Part shown: piece by piece, positions 1 through 6,028 of the stretch
How the letters are laid out: the number at the start of each line of letters is the position of its first letter
Position numbering within the stretch: the stretch's first letter is position 1
Source: Thermoplasmatota archaeon
GTDB lineage: Archaea > Thermoplasmatota > Thermoplasmata > UBA10834
DNA length: 6,213 nt
NCBI GenBank assembly: GCA_030836605.1
Contig: JAUPMC010000180.1
Location: 1-6,213, forward strand
Direction of reading: 5' to 3'
Translations under genes and position numbers: made by a program
The notes under the pieces: model-generated
Databases searched by the model: none
The model's input: the letters and a program-made list of their open reading frames with translations, nothing else
What the model was told of the DNA's origin: nothing

Positions 1-435
1 GCACTTGACCAGCACGGCCATCTGGTGCGGGCAGAAATACCCCTTCTCGCGGTGGTCGACGCACTCGCACGACGTGTCGACATCCTCGTTGGTCTGGTTC
101 ACGAACCGGATCCGATACTCCTCATATCCATCCGACTTGCGCAGCGAGAACACGGCGTTCACGATGGTGTCGTCGCTCTTCGGGTCAATGTCCACTATCT
201 TCCTGCCGCCGGCCCATTTGATGGCCTTCGCCATGTTCTCGACGAAGTATATCTCCTCCTGGGCGGCGCAGAAGTCCTCGAGCGCCTTCTTGTCCATGTT
301 GTCGAGGACGTAGGCGACCAGGTCCTCCTTCAACAGGTTCGACCATCCGGCAAGCTTCTTCGCGTCGCACAGGTTCCTGAGGCTGGCGACCGTGAGCCTC
401 GAGACCCTCAGCTCAAGGGGCAAGTCCTTTCTCAT
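1..435 (-). CDS. SAP/Rho_N-like and SWIM zinc-finger protein, 3'-truncated by window edge
   Basis: The first 145 residues of a protein that continues past the left edge; the frame is open from the ATG at 435 to position 1. Residues about 12-45 (LTVASLRNLCDAKKLAGWSN onward) form a short helix-turn-helix that resembles SAP or Rho N-terminal-type nucleic-acid-binding modules. Near the visible end, CECVDHREKGYFCPHQMA gives Cys-x-Cys, nine residues, then Cys-x-His-x-x-Ala, the SWIM zinc-finger signature. SWIM modules bind DNA or partner proteins in transposases, SNF2-like ATPases and Shu2/SWS1 recombination factors. ATG 435 is the first in-frame start after a TAA at 474-472; AAGGGATGGG just upstream is a loose ribosome-binding site. 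It lies 62 nt after the methyltransferase on the same strand, so co-transcription is possible. The specific function is unknown and the C-terminus is not visible. The SWIM call is solid at motif level; the SAP/Rho_N call is moderate. Confidence 0.72.
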   Translation of the reverse strand, partial: MRKDLPLELRVSRLTVASLRNLCDAKKLAGWSNLLKEDLVAYVLDNMDKKALEDFCAAQEEIYFVENMAKAIKWAGGRKIVDIDPKSDDTIVNAVFSLRKSDGYEEYRIRFVNQTNEDVDTSCECVDHREKGYFCPHQMAVLVKC

Positions 436-471
436 TTTCCCATCCCTTGATGGACTGATGTTGCTCGTCGT

Positions 472-479
472 TTAAGAAC
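472..479 (-). promoter_or_regulatory. Possible weak TATA box for the SWIM-protein gene
   Basis: In the 62-nt gap after the methyltransferase stop, the minus strand reads TTCTTAAA, an imperfect archaeal TATA-like element. It lies about 37-44 nt upstream of the ATG at 435, which would give a transcription start near 450 and a short leader containing AAGGG. The match is weak, and transcription reading through from upstream is equally possible. Confidence 0.3.
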
Positions 480-497
480 ATAACGACCGGCCGTGGC

Positions 498-1820
498 TCA
501 GAGGCGGTCGTCGGTCGGGTTCCTGCGCCTCCGCATCACCAGGATGTGGTCCCTCTCGATCCTGCTGTCGTTCCAGCGCGGTATGTCCAGGTGGCGGTTT
601 ATCACGTCGTACACGAACGCCCCCTCGAGCTCGAACCCGCACTTGTCGGCGATCCGCGCCAGTATGCGGTACGTCGGTATGCGGACCTTCCTGAAGGTGT
701 TCTCGCCCACGACGACGCAGTACACCCCGTGCCTCTTCAGCACCCTGTTCACCTCGCAGAAGTTCCGGCGCATGTCCTCGAAGTACTTGTACACTATGTA
801 CGCGCTCTTCTTCTCCGTCTCCACGAGCTCGTCCATGACCGCCTTGAGCTCCGGGACGGACGTCTTGGGCTCCCAAGGCCTGTACTCGGACACGTACGCC
901 CTAGAGGTGCCCACGACCTGCCCGTCCAGATGCGCCATGTCAGGCATGAGGTCCAGCCAGAACATCTCGAGCTTGTGGACGCTGACATAGTGCACCGCGC
1001 TCGCGTACGGCGGGGATGTGACCGCGAGGTCGACCGAGGAGTCCTCCAAGGATATCTCCCTCGCGTCCTTGCCGATTATGGACACTGAGGGCGCGCCCCT
1101 GTACTCCTTCTCCACGTGCTTCGACACCCTCCAGAGCTCCTCCGCGTCCAGGAGCTTGTTCCTGACAGTGTTCTCGAACTTGGGTATCGCCTCGAACGAG
1201 GTCTTGCCCTGCGCGTCCAGCTTCTTGCGGAAACTCGTGACCTCCGGTATCAGCGAGTCCGAGTCCGAGTTGGACATCTTCCGTATGATGGACGAGAAGC
1301 ATATCTTGAAGAAGTCCTGCTGGTCGCCCTTCCTCATCCCCCATATGTGCTTCTTGACCGTGGCGAGGTCCGCGAGCACCTCGGGCTTGAACCAGTGGTC
1401 CCTGTTGGGGATCTCCGGGGCCAGCGCGGAGTTGTCGCTCCCGTCGGACCTGATCGCCTCGAGGAGAGGCTCCGCGGACGCCCTGAGCCTACCAGGGTCG
1501 AGGGGCGTCGTCTTGACCTTCGCGATCATGTTGGCGAGCGGGTGTATGTCCACGCCGTAGCTGTGCCTCCCGAGGATGTACGACTCGAGCAGGGTCGTCC
1601 CCGAGCCCATGAACGGGTCCAGGACCCGGTCACCCACCTTAGAGTACTTCTGGATGCAGAAACCGGGTATCTGAGGTATGAACTTCGCCGGGTACCTGTG
1701 GATGCCGTGAGTGGCGTAGCTGACCTGTTTGCCGATGTACTTGCCGAACTCGTCGGAAAGGTCCACGGGCTTCGCGAGGCCTCGTCTATCCGGCGGGTCC
1801 CCCTGGGAGTCCAAGGACAT
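498..1820 (-). CDS. Orphan SAM-dependent amino-DNA methyltransferase (N4-cytosine or N6-adenine)
   Basis: A 440-residue enzyme predicted to transfer a methyl group from S-adenosylmethionine to an exocyclic amino group in DNA. HRYPAKFIPQIP (41-52) looks like motif X, DPFMGSGTT (68-76) is the SAM-binding motif I, and GVDIHPLA with Asp91 is motif II. A roughly 170-residue, largely helical segment follows (FFKICFSSIIRKMSN at 170-184), and then the catalytic motif IV, TSPPY (268-272). Motif I therefore precedes motif IV with a long insert, as in the alpha arrangement, unlike the common beta order in which SPPY comes first. SPPY is frequent in N4-cytosine enzymes, but the target base cannot be decided here. 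ATG 1820 is the only reasonable start; it lies 19 nt after glyS, with AAAGGAGAG (1840-1832) in the gap at a rather long spacing of about 13 nt from AGGAG. No restriction endonuclease is visible nearby, so it looks solitary. Confidence 0.88.
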   Translation of the reverse strand: MSLDSQGDPPDRRGLAKPVDLSDEFGKYIGKQVSYATHGIHRYPAKFIPQIPGFCIQKYSKVGDRVLDPFMGSGTTLLESYILGRHSYGVDIHPLANMIAKVKTTPLDPGRLRASAEPLLEAIRSDGSDNSALAPEIPNRDHWFKPEVLADLATVKKHIWGMRKGDQQDFFKICFSSIIRKMSNSDSDSLIPEVTSFRKKLDAQGKTSFEAIPKFENTVRNKLLDAEELWRVSKHVEKEYRGAPSVSIIGKDAREISLEDSSVDLAVTSPPYASAVHYVSVHKLEMFWLDLMPDMAHLDGQVVGTSRAYVSEYRPWEPKTSVPELKAVMDELVETEKKSAYIVYKYFEDMRRNFCEVNRVLKRHGVYCVVVGENTFRKVRIPTYRILARIADKCGFELEGAFVYDVINRHLDIPRWNDSRIERDHILVMRRRRNPTDDRL

Positions 1821-1831
1821 GACCGTTCTTT

Positions 1832-1840
1832 CTCTCCTTT
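1832..1840 (-). promoter_or_regulatory. Ribosome-binding site of the methyltransferase gene
   Basis: The minus strand reads AAAGGAGAG starting at the last base of the glyS TGA. It is a clear Shine-Dalgarno core for the ATG at 1820 and indicates independent initiation on a polycistronic message. The spacing of about 13 nt from AGGAG to ATG is longer than at the other junctions. Confidence 0.65.
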
Positions 1841-3552
1841 CACAGCCCCTCGAGGGCCTTCAAGCCGGCCCCCGAGACCAATCTGGTCACCGCAAGAATG
1901 ACGTTCTCCTTCTTAACCCTGCGCTGCTCGGAGCTGTCCCTGTCCCTGATGGTGACTGTCCCGTCGTCCTTCGATTGGTAGTCGACCGTTATGCAGCAGG
2001 GCGTGCCGACCTCGTCCATGCGGGCGTACCTACGGCCGATGGAGCCAGCGTCGTCGTAGTATGTGTGCATCCCCGCCTCCGAGAGCGATGCTTGTATCGC
2101 GGACGCGATGTCGTCCAGGCCGTCCCTGGCCATGAGCGGGAACACGCCCGCCTTGAACGGGGCGACGAGCCCCTTCAGCTTGAGGGTGACATAGTCCTCG
2201 CCGTCCTTGGCCGACTTCGAGTACGCGTGCTCGAGGACCGCGTACAGTATCCTGTCGACGCCGTACGCTGGCTCGATCACGTGCGGCACGAACTTCCTCC
2301 CCGTGACCTTCTCCTTCCTCATCGACACCTCGAAGCACTCCGAGGGCACCTGGAAGGACCTCCCGCCAGCGTGGACGGTGACCTCCTTCGCGCCCTTGAG
2401 CGACTCGACGGGCATACTGGACAACGCCTCGGCGACCGTCTTCGTGTCGCCCTTGAACATCTTGCCCATGACGTCGAACTTGACCTTGACCGCCTCGTGC
2501 TCGACCTCCTTGGGCTCGTCGAACCTCTGGAACGCCGTCAGGTCCGCGTCCGAGTGCTTGATGTGCGCGGAGAGGTCGTAGCACCCCCTGTCGGCGACCC
2601 CGACCAGCTCCACCCAGCCGTACCCTAGCTCGGCCTCGAGGTCCCAGCAATCGGACGCGTAGTGGGCCATCTCCGTCCTCTCGTGCTGCCTGAACCGCAT
2701 CTTGGAGGGGTCCAGGCCCACGTCGAGGGCGAACCTGTGCGTGAGCCACATGAAGTACGCGAGCACCTCGTTCACGATGACCTTGTCCCTGACCGCCTGC
2801 TCGAGCGTGAGCTCCTTCGTCTCGCCCGTGTTGGCGAACAGCAGCAGACGCTCGCCCTTGACGGAGTCGAACCTCGGCCATGTCTTGTCGTCCGGGTCCA
2901 CGAACAGCTCCGCCTCCATCTGGTGGAACTCCCTCAGCCTGATGAGCCCCTGCCTCGGGGATATCTCGTTCCTGAACGACGTGCCGACCTGGACCGCGCC
3001 GACCGGGAGCTTCTCCCGCCCCAGCCTGTAGACCTGCTCGAAGTTGACGAACATGCCCTGGGCCGTCTCGGGCCTGAGGTAGCCGGGCTTCGCCTTGCCC
3101 GCGCCCACCATCGTCTTGAACATGAGGTTGAACCGCTTCGGGTCGGTGAGCTCGCCCCTGCACGACGCGCACTTGACGCCGTTCTCGCGCAGCAGCTGGC
3201 CCAGCTCGCCCTCGCCCAGGGTCGCCGGGTTCTCGTGAAGGCCCTTCGCCAGATGGTCCGCGCGGTACGTCTCGCCACACTTGGTGCACTCGACGTACAT
3301 GTCGGAGAACGTGTCCAGGTGCCCCGATGCCTTGAACACGGGCTCGGGCGACACGAGCGGGCACATGAGCTCCACGAAGCCCTCCTGGAGGACGTAGAGC
3401 CGCCTCCAGTGGTTCTCGATGTTGTTCTTAAGGGTCACGCCGAGCGGGCCGAAATCGTACATCCCGGCCATGCCGCCGTAGATGTCGAAAGACGGCCACA
3501 GGAACCCCCTGCGCTTGCAGAGGGAGAGTACCTCCTGAGGATCCATGGGCAT
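1840..3552 (-). CDS. glyS: Glycyl-tRNA synthetase, archaeal/eukaryotic alpha2 type
   Basis: Class II aminoacyl-tRNA synthetase that charges tRNA-Gly with glycine in the cytoplasm, expected to be a homodimer. The N-terminus has the family signature CKRRGFLWPSFDIYGG, followed by MYDFGPLGV. With ATG 3552 as residue 1, motif 1 lies near 58-78, RPETAQG at 160-166, motif 2 at 190-213 (FRNEISPRQGLIRLREFHQ), HERTEMAHYASDCWD near 290-304, and motif 3 around IEPAYGVDRILYA (426-438). The C-terminal 110 residues are the anticodon-binding domain. An insertion carries two CxxC pairs (Cys89/92 and Cys128/131), a probable zinc site. The length of 570 aa is normal for the family. Three starts are possible: GTG 3555 (4-nt overlap with the CBS stop), ATG 3552 (TGATG, 1-nt overlap, chosen) and ATG 3546. 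All key motifs are intact. It sits inside the operon and is probably translationally coupled to the CBS gene. Some archaeal annotations use the symbol glyQS. Confidence 0.97.
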   Translation of the reverse strand: MPMDPQEVLSLCKRRGFLWPSFDIYGGMAGMYDFGPLGVTLKNNIENHWRRLYVLQEGFVELMCPLVSPEPVFKASGHLDTFSDMYVECTKCGETYRADHLAKGLHENPATLGEGELGQLLRENGVKCASCRGELTDPKRFNLMFKTMVGAGKAKPGYLRPETAQGMFVNFEQVYRLGREKLPVGAVQVGTSFRNEISPRQGLIRLREFHQMEAELFVDPDDKTWPRFDSVKGERLLLFANTGETKELTLEQAVRDKVIVNEVLAYFMWLTHRFALDVGLDPSKMRFRQHERTEMAHYASDCWDLEAELGYGWVELVGVADRGCYDLSAHIKHSDADLTAFQRFDEPKEVEHEAVKVKFDVMGKMFKGDTKTVAEALSSMPVESLKGAKEVTVHAGGRSFQVPSECFEVSMRKEKVTGRKFVPHVIEPAYGVDRILYAVLEHAYSKSAKDGEDYVTLKLKGLVAPFKAGVFPLMARDGLDDIASAIQASLSEAGMHTYYDDAGSIGRRYARMDEVGTPCCITVDYQSKDDGTVTIRDRDSSEQRRVKKENVILAVTRLVSGAGLKALEGL

Positions 3553-4394
3553 CACTTCGTGAGCGTTGATACCACATCTATGTCATAAATCATCGCCACG
3601 AGGTTGTCCTTCGAGTCCCTGACGGGGAGCTGTCCGAAGTCGTGCTTCCTCATGGTCCTAGCGGCGTCGCCGACCAGCGTCTTCCTGAAGACGGTCATGG
3701 GGTTCCTCACCATGATCTCCTTGACCGTGAGCTTCGGCAGGTCGACCTTGGAGACCTCGTACCAGAGCTTCATGACATTCCTGAGGCCCTCCCAGGTCCA
3801 GTTGTCGTCCTCGTCGCTGATCCCGAGGTCGCTCATCGCGACCGTCCTGTCGACGATCGTCTGGTTGAATATGTCCCTGTCCGTGACGATGCCGACCAGC
3901 TTCGCCTCGTCGTCCAGCACCGGCAGCGCGACCACCTTCGCGGCCCTGAAGGTCGCGAGCGCGACCGACAGCGGGGCGTTGTGGTAGATGGGGATGCACG
4001 GAGACCTCACGATCTCCTCGACCGAGATCTGGGGGTTGGCCTTCTCTACCACTATGAGTAGGTCCGTCGGGGTGATGATGCCCGCGAGCTTCCCCTTCTC
4101 GACCACCGGGAGGTGGCTCAAGCCCTGGTCGACCATTATGCGGGCGGCGTCCTTGACGCTCGCGTTGATGTTTATCGTGGGATAATCACGCCTCATCACG
4201 AGTGCCAGCTGCTCCTCCTCGGGCTTCAAGAATATGTCCTGGCGTGTGACGAACCCGGCCAGGGTCCCGTCGCTGGACTTCACGACGGGCATGCCCGTGA
4301 TGTTGTTCTTGACAAGCTGTTTCAGCACTTCGGAGCGCGTGCCCGGGAGCTCCGCGGTGATTGGGTTCTCGGTCATTATCTCCTTGACTTTCAT
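3552..4394 (-). CDS. Four-CBS-motif (double Bateman) ligand-sensing protein
   Basis: A 280-residue soluble protein made almost wholly of CBS motifs, which pair into Bateman modules that bind adenosyl ligands such as AMP, ATP, SAM or methylthioadenosine. CBS1 spans about 1-57 (MKVKEIMTENPITAE to GFVTRQDIF), CBS2 about 64-115 (to GIITPTDLL), CBS3 about 124-178 (to GIVTDRDIF) and CBS4 about 223-280 (VKEIMVRNPMTV to MIYDIDVV). The G(I/F)(V/I)T-x-x-D nucleotide-contact pattern is present in CBS1-3 but degraded to AMIYDID in CBS4. An insert of about 45 residues (179-222, acidic and Trp-rich: SDEDDNWTWEGL) separates CBS3 from CBS4. There is no catalytic or DNA-binding domain, so it probably regulates a partner. 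ATG 4394 is preferred over a 15-residue upstream extension (from 4439, low complexity) because the CBS1 signature begins exactly there and GGGGTGA lies 8 nt upstream. The partner and ligand are unknown. Confidence 0.9.
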   Translation of the reverse strand: MKVKEIMTENPITAELPGTRSEVLKQLVKNNITGMPVVKSSDGTLAGFVTRQDIFLKPEEEQLALVMRRDYPTININASVKDAARIMVDQGLSHLPVVEKGKLAGIITPTDLLIVVEKANPQISVEEIVRSPCIPIYHNAPLSVALATFRAAKVVALPVLDDEAKLVGIVTDRDIFNQTIVDRTVAMSDLGISDEDDNWTWEGLRNVMKLWYEVSKVDLPKLTVKEIMVRNPMTVFRKTLVGDAARTMRKHDFGQLPVRDSKDNLVAMIYDIDVVSTLTK

Positions 4395-4402
4395 CCGGTG
4401 TG

Positions 4403-4409
4403 TCACCCC
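4403..4409 (-). promoter_or_regulatory. Ribosome-binding site that decides the CBS-protein start
   Basis: The minus strand reads GGGGTGA, matching the anti-Shine-Dalgarno complement GGAGGTGAT. It is built from the last Gly codon and stop codon of the UspA gene. The 8-nt spacing to ATG 4394 supports that start over the longer frame beginning at 4439 and implies coupling of the two genes. Confidence 0.65.
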
Positions 4410-4840
4410 TTCTTCGCCCTGACCACCAGGACCGGGCAAGTGGCGTACCTGGTGACCCTCTCCGCGACGCTCCCCATGAAGAGCTTTCCGAGGGCCGAGC
4501 GGCCCAGGGTGCCCATCACGACGAGGTCGAAGCCGGCCGCGGTCTCAAGTATCTTCCTGGTCGGCGAGCCCTCGAGGACCATGGGCGTGACCTTGACCCC
4601 TTTGGAGTCGCCCTCGGCCTTGACGTCCTCCACGGCCTTCTTGCCCTCGTTCTCCAGCAGGGAATAGACGCTCACGATGGAGGAGTCCATGGGGAAGCTC
4701 CCGAACGACGTCTGGTCCACGACATAGAGCGCGGTGACCTCCGCCCCCAGCTCCTTCGCGAGCCAGAGACCGTACGACACCGCCTCCTTGGTGTTGTCGG
4801 ACCCGTCCGTCGCTATGAGTATCTTCCTGATTCCCTCCAT
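4403..4840 (-). CDS. Universal stress protein, UspA family, ATP-binding type
   Basis: A 145-residue single-domain Usp protein, normally a cytoplasmic dimer with an alpha/beta Rossmann-like fold. The N-terminal strand and loop KILIATDGSDNT (6-17) carry the conserved Asp12. The C-terminal G-2x-G-9x-G-S motif is complete (Gly110, Gly113, Gly123-Ser124, in GTLGRSALGKLFMGS), as in ATP-binding members such as MJ0577, followed by the usual final strand CPVLVV. Length matches the family and there is no extra domain. ATG 4840 lies 2 nt after the amidohydrolase stop, with GGAGG 8 nt upstream. Proteins of this kind act as nucleotide-dependent switches in stress or growth arrest; the partner is not predictable. 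Placement directly ahead of a CBS protein puts two adenine-nucleotide-binding sensors in tandem. Confidence 0.95.
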   Translation of the reverse strand: MEGIRKILIATDGSDNTKEAVSYGLWLAKELGAEVTALYVVDQTSFGSFPMDSSIVSVYSLLENEGKKAVEDVKAEGDSKGVKVTPMVLEGSPTRKILETAAGFDLVVMGTLGRSALGKLFMGSVAERVTRYATCPVLVVRAKKG

Positions 4841-4842
4841 CG

Positions 4843-5919
4843 TCAGATCCTCCGGAACCTGCCTCCACGGGACACGGCTGAGACCCGTGCGGACCCCGCG
4901 GCGGAGACCACCTCTGTCAGGGGGTCCTCCCCCTGCATCTCCAGCACCACGAGGTCGTCAGTCTGCTCGATTTCCGTAGTTATCTCCCGTACCGCATTTA
5001 ATACTTTGCGCCCTGAGCATGTCGCCAGACGTATCGTTTCGGACGGTGTCGTGCCCCCGCTGGACGCGCTCAGCCGGAAGGCCGCGCGCAGCTCCTCGAG
5101 CATGTCGGGACGACAAATCATGCCGTTGTCCGTCCCCAGCGCGACTTCCACCCCCGCCCGGAGCAGCCGCGGTATCCGAGGGTCGATGCCGAAGAACTCG
5201 TTCGACCTCGGGCAGACGACGATCGGCACACGCGCCTCGGCGACCGCCACCAGGTCGTCGTCCGAGGCCGCTGTCATATGTACCAGGAAATCCGGCTTGA
5301 GGTCCAGGACGGCGTCCACGTCCTCCCTGAGGATCTCGCTCGCGTGTAGCCCGAACAACTTGCCCCTGCTCTTGGCCGCCTTCGACGCCCTCTCCAGGAG
5401 GTCCCTCGGCCAGTCCCGGATCGAGCTCATGCCGAAGCCGTCGCATTGCGCCACGAAATCATCGAGCGCCTCGTAGGATGCGTCCGCGTGGACTGGACGG
5501 CCCAGGAGCGTCGGGGACACCAGGAGCCCATCGGCGGACTCCATCGCCATCTGTATGCCGCCCGCCCCCTCCTCCCTGAAATCGATGAAGGCCGAGGTCC
5601 CCGTTTCCGCCATCGTCGAGATGGCCGACCTCATGCCCTCAATCTTCCTAGACCTGGACGCGGTTCTCAGCATCCTGTGCTTGTAGCCGTTCGGTGGGGC
5701 GACGATCTCCTCCACGGTCCCCTTCGGCGCCGGGTAGGCGAACGAGTCCCCTATGTGAGTGTGAGCGTTGACGAACGCCGGGAGCACGATGGCCTTGCTG
5801 GAGCCCTCGGGGGCCTTGCCGTGGCATATCTCGACCACCTCGTCCCCCTCGACGACGAGATGGCCCTCCATCAACCCGTCCTGGGTGAATATCCACCGGC
5901 CGATACTCTCCTTGCTCAT
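4843..5919 (-). CDS. Metal-dependent amidohydrolase, COG0402-like (putative deaminase/chlorohydrolase family)
   Basis: A 358-residue amidohydrolase-superfamily enzyme with a TIM-barrel core, expected in the cytoplasm. The metal and catalytic set is complete: NAHTHIGD (His53, His55), HASE (His192 with the proton-shuttling Glu195), H at 214 in LVHMTAASD, and Asp264 in LGTDNGM. HxxE plus TDNG is typical of the purine/pyrimidine and triazine deaminase branch that includes archaeal 5'-deoxyadenosine/S-adenosylhomocysteine deaminase. At about 360 residues it is shorter than those enzymes (about 420-450), and its substrate-loop sequences (SFAYPAPKGTVEEIVAPPNG) do not identify a substrate. ATG 5919 is the only start before an in-frame TAG (5949-5947). 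It lacks a Shine-Dalgarno, suggesting a leaderless or short-leader mRNA. It is the first gene of the minus-strand cluster and diverges from the ferredoxin gene. The family call is firm; the substrate is unknown. Confidence 0.88.
   Translation of the reverse strand: MSKESIGRWIFTQDGLMEGHLVVEGDEVVEICHGKAPEGSSKAIVLPAFVNAHTHIGDSFAYPAPKGTVEEIVAPPNGYKHRMLRTASRSRKIEGMRSAISTMAETGTSAFIDFREEGAGGIQMAMESADGLLVSPTLLGRPVHADASYEALDDFVAQCDGFGMSSIRDWPRDLLERASKAAKSRGKLFGLHASEILREDVDAVLDLKPDFLVHMTAASDDDLVAVAEARVPIVVCPRSNEFFGIDPRIPRLLRAGVEVALGTDNGMICRPDMLEELRAAFRLSASSGGTTPSETIRLATCSGRKVLNAVREITTEIEQTDDLVVLEMQGEDPLTEVVSAAGSARVSAVSRGGRFRRI
4849..4853 (-). promoter_or_regulatory. Ribosome-binding site of the UspA gene
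   Basis: The minus strand reads GGAGG, embedded in the last Arg-Arg-Ile codons of the amidohydrolase, 8 nt before ATG 4840. This is a canonical spacing. It fixes the UspA start and shows that translation begins within the tail of the upstream gene. Confidence 0.75.
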
Positions 5920-5947
5920 GGCGGAGAGGCCATCGTTTCCGCGGGTC

Positions 5948-5956
5948 TAATACTTT
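5948..5956 (-). promoter_or_regulatory. Possible proximal TATA box for a near-leaderless amidohydrolase transcript
   Basis: The minus strand reads AAAGTATTA about 29-37 nt upstream of ATG 5919, the distance expected for a leaderless or very short-leader archaeal transcript. The absence of a Shine-Dalgarno before 5919 agrees with this. It competes with the stronger TTTATAT promoter further upstream, so the two may be alternative starts. CCGCG/CGCGG (5957-5961 with 5939-5943) could pair across it as a hairpin in a longer leader. Confidence 0.35.
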
Positions 5957-5993
5957 CGCGGTTGCTAGTCCAGAATTTGATAATCGCCTCGAA

Positions 5994-6002
5994 TATAAAT
6001 CT
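5994..6002 (-). promoter_or_regulatory. TATA box, main promoter of the minus-strand operon
   Basis: The minus strand reads AGATTTATA, continuing TTC, a strong archaeal TATA element pointing towards the amidohydrolase. Initiation about 25 nt downstream would fall near 5970 and leave a leader of roughly 50 nt. It is the mirror image of the ferredoxin promoter. Confidence 0.65.
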
Positions 6003-6008
6003 AACAGC

Positions 6009-6021
6009 GACCGATTCGGTC
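6009..6021. promoter_or_regulatory. Candidate operator: perfect palindrome between divergent TATA boxes
   Basis: GACCGATTCGGTC is a perfect 6-bp inverted repeat around one central base. It sits 7 bp from each TTTATAT element (6029-6035 and its mirror), that is, at the outer edge of both TFB-recognition (BRE) positions. A dimeric regulator bound here could block or aid recruitment at both promoters. No regulator gene is visible in the window. Confidence 0.5.
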
Positions 6022-6028
6022 AAGAAGA

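Noticed and set aside
436..497. Transcription terminator after the methyltransferase gene
   Set aside because: The gap holds only a short CGGCCG palindrome and no T-run on the minus strand, so neither hairpin-type nor oligo-T archaeal termination is supported.
498..1820. The methyltransferase as an archaeal tRNA guanine-N2 (Trm11-like) enzyme, given the synthetase neighbour
   Set aside because: It lacks a THUMP domain, and TSPPY with DPFMGSGTT and HRYPAKF fits amino-DNA methyltransferases better than the DPPYG of the tRNA enzymes.
2030..3364. Minus-strand 444-codon frame overlapping glyS in another frame
   Set aside because: It is low-complexity Arg/Gly/Ala-rich and shifted relative to glyS, whose own frame carries all the class II synthetase motifs.
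1729..3588. Plus-strand frames of about 300 codons opposite glyS (1729-2628 and 2662-3588)
   Set aside because: Leu/Val/Arg-rich mirror frames of glyS with no domains or convincing ribosome-binding sites.
4395..4439. 15-residue N-terminal extension of the CBS protein from a start at 4439
   Set aside because: It overlaps the end of UspA, is low-complexity (PGPGGQGEEG), and the CBS1 signature begins at ATG 4394, which has a good Shine-Dalgarno.
4400..5476. Long plus-strand open frame of 358 codons opposite the UspA and amidohydrolase genes
   Set aside because: Its product is Arg/Pro/Ser-rich with no recognisable domain, and it lies antisense to two genes with complete family motifs. Long antisense frames are expected in GC-rich DNA.
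498..5919. All five complete genes end in TGA, hinting at TAG reassignment to pyrrolysine
   Set aside because: Five stops are too few in GC-rich DNA, no in-frame TAG is needed to complete any gene, and no pyl genes are visible.
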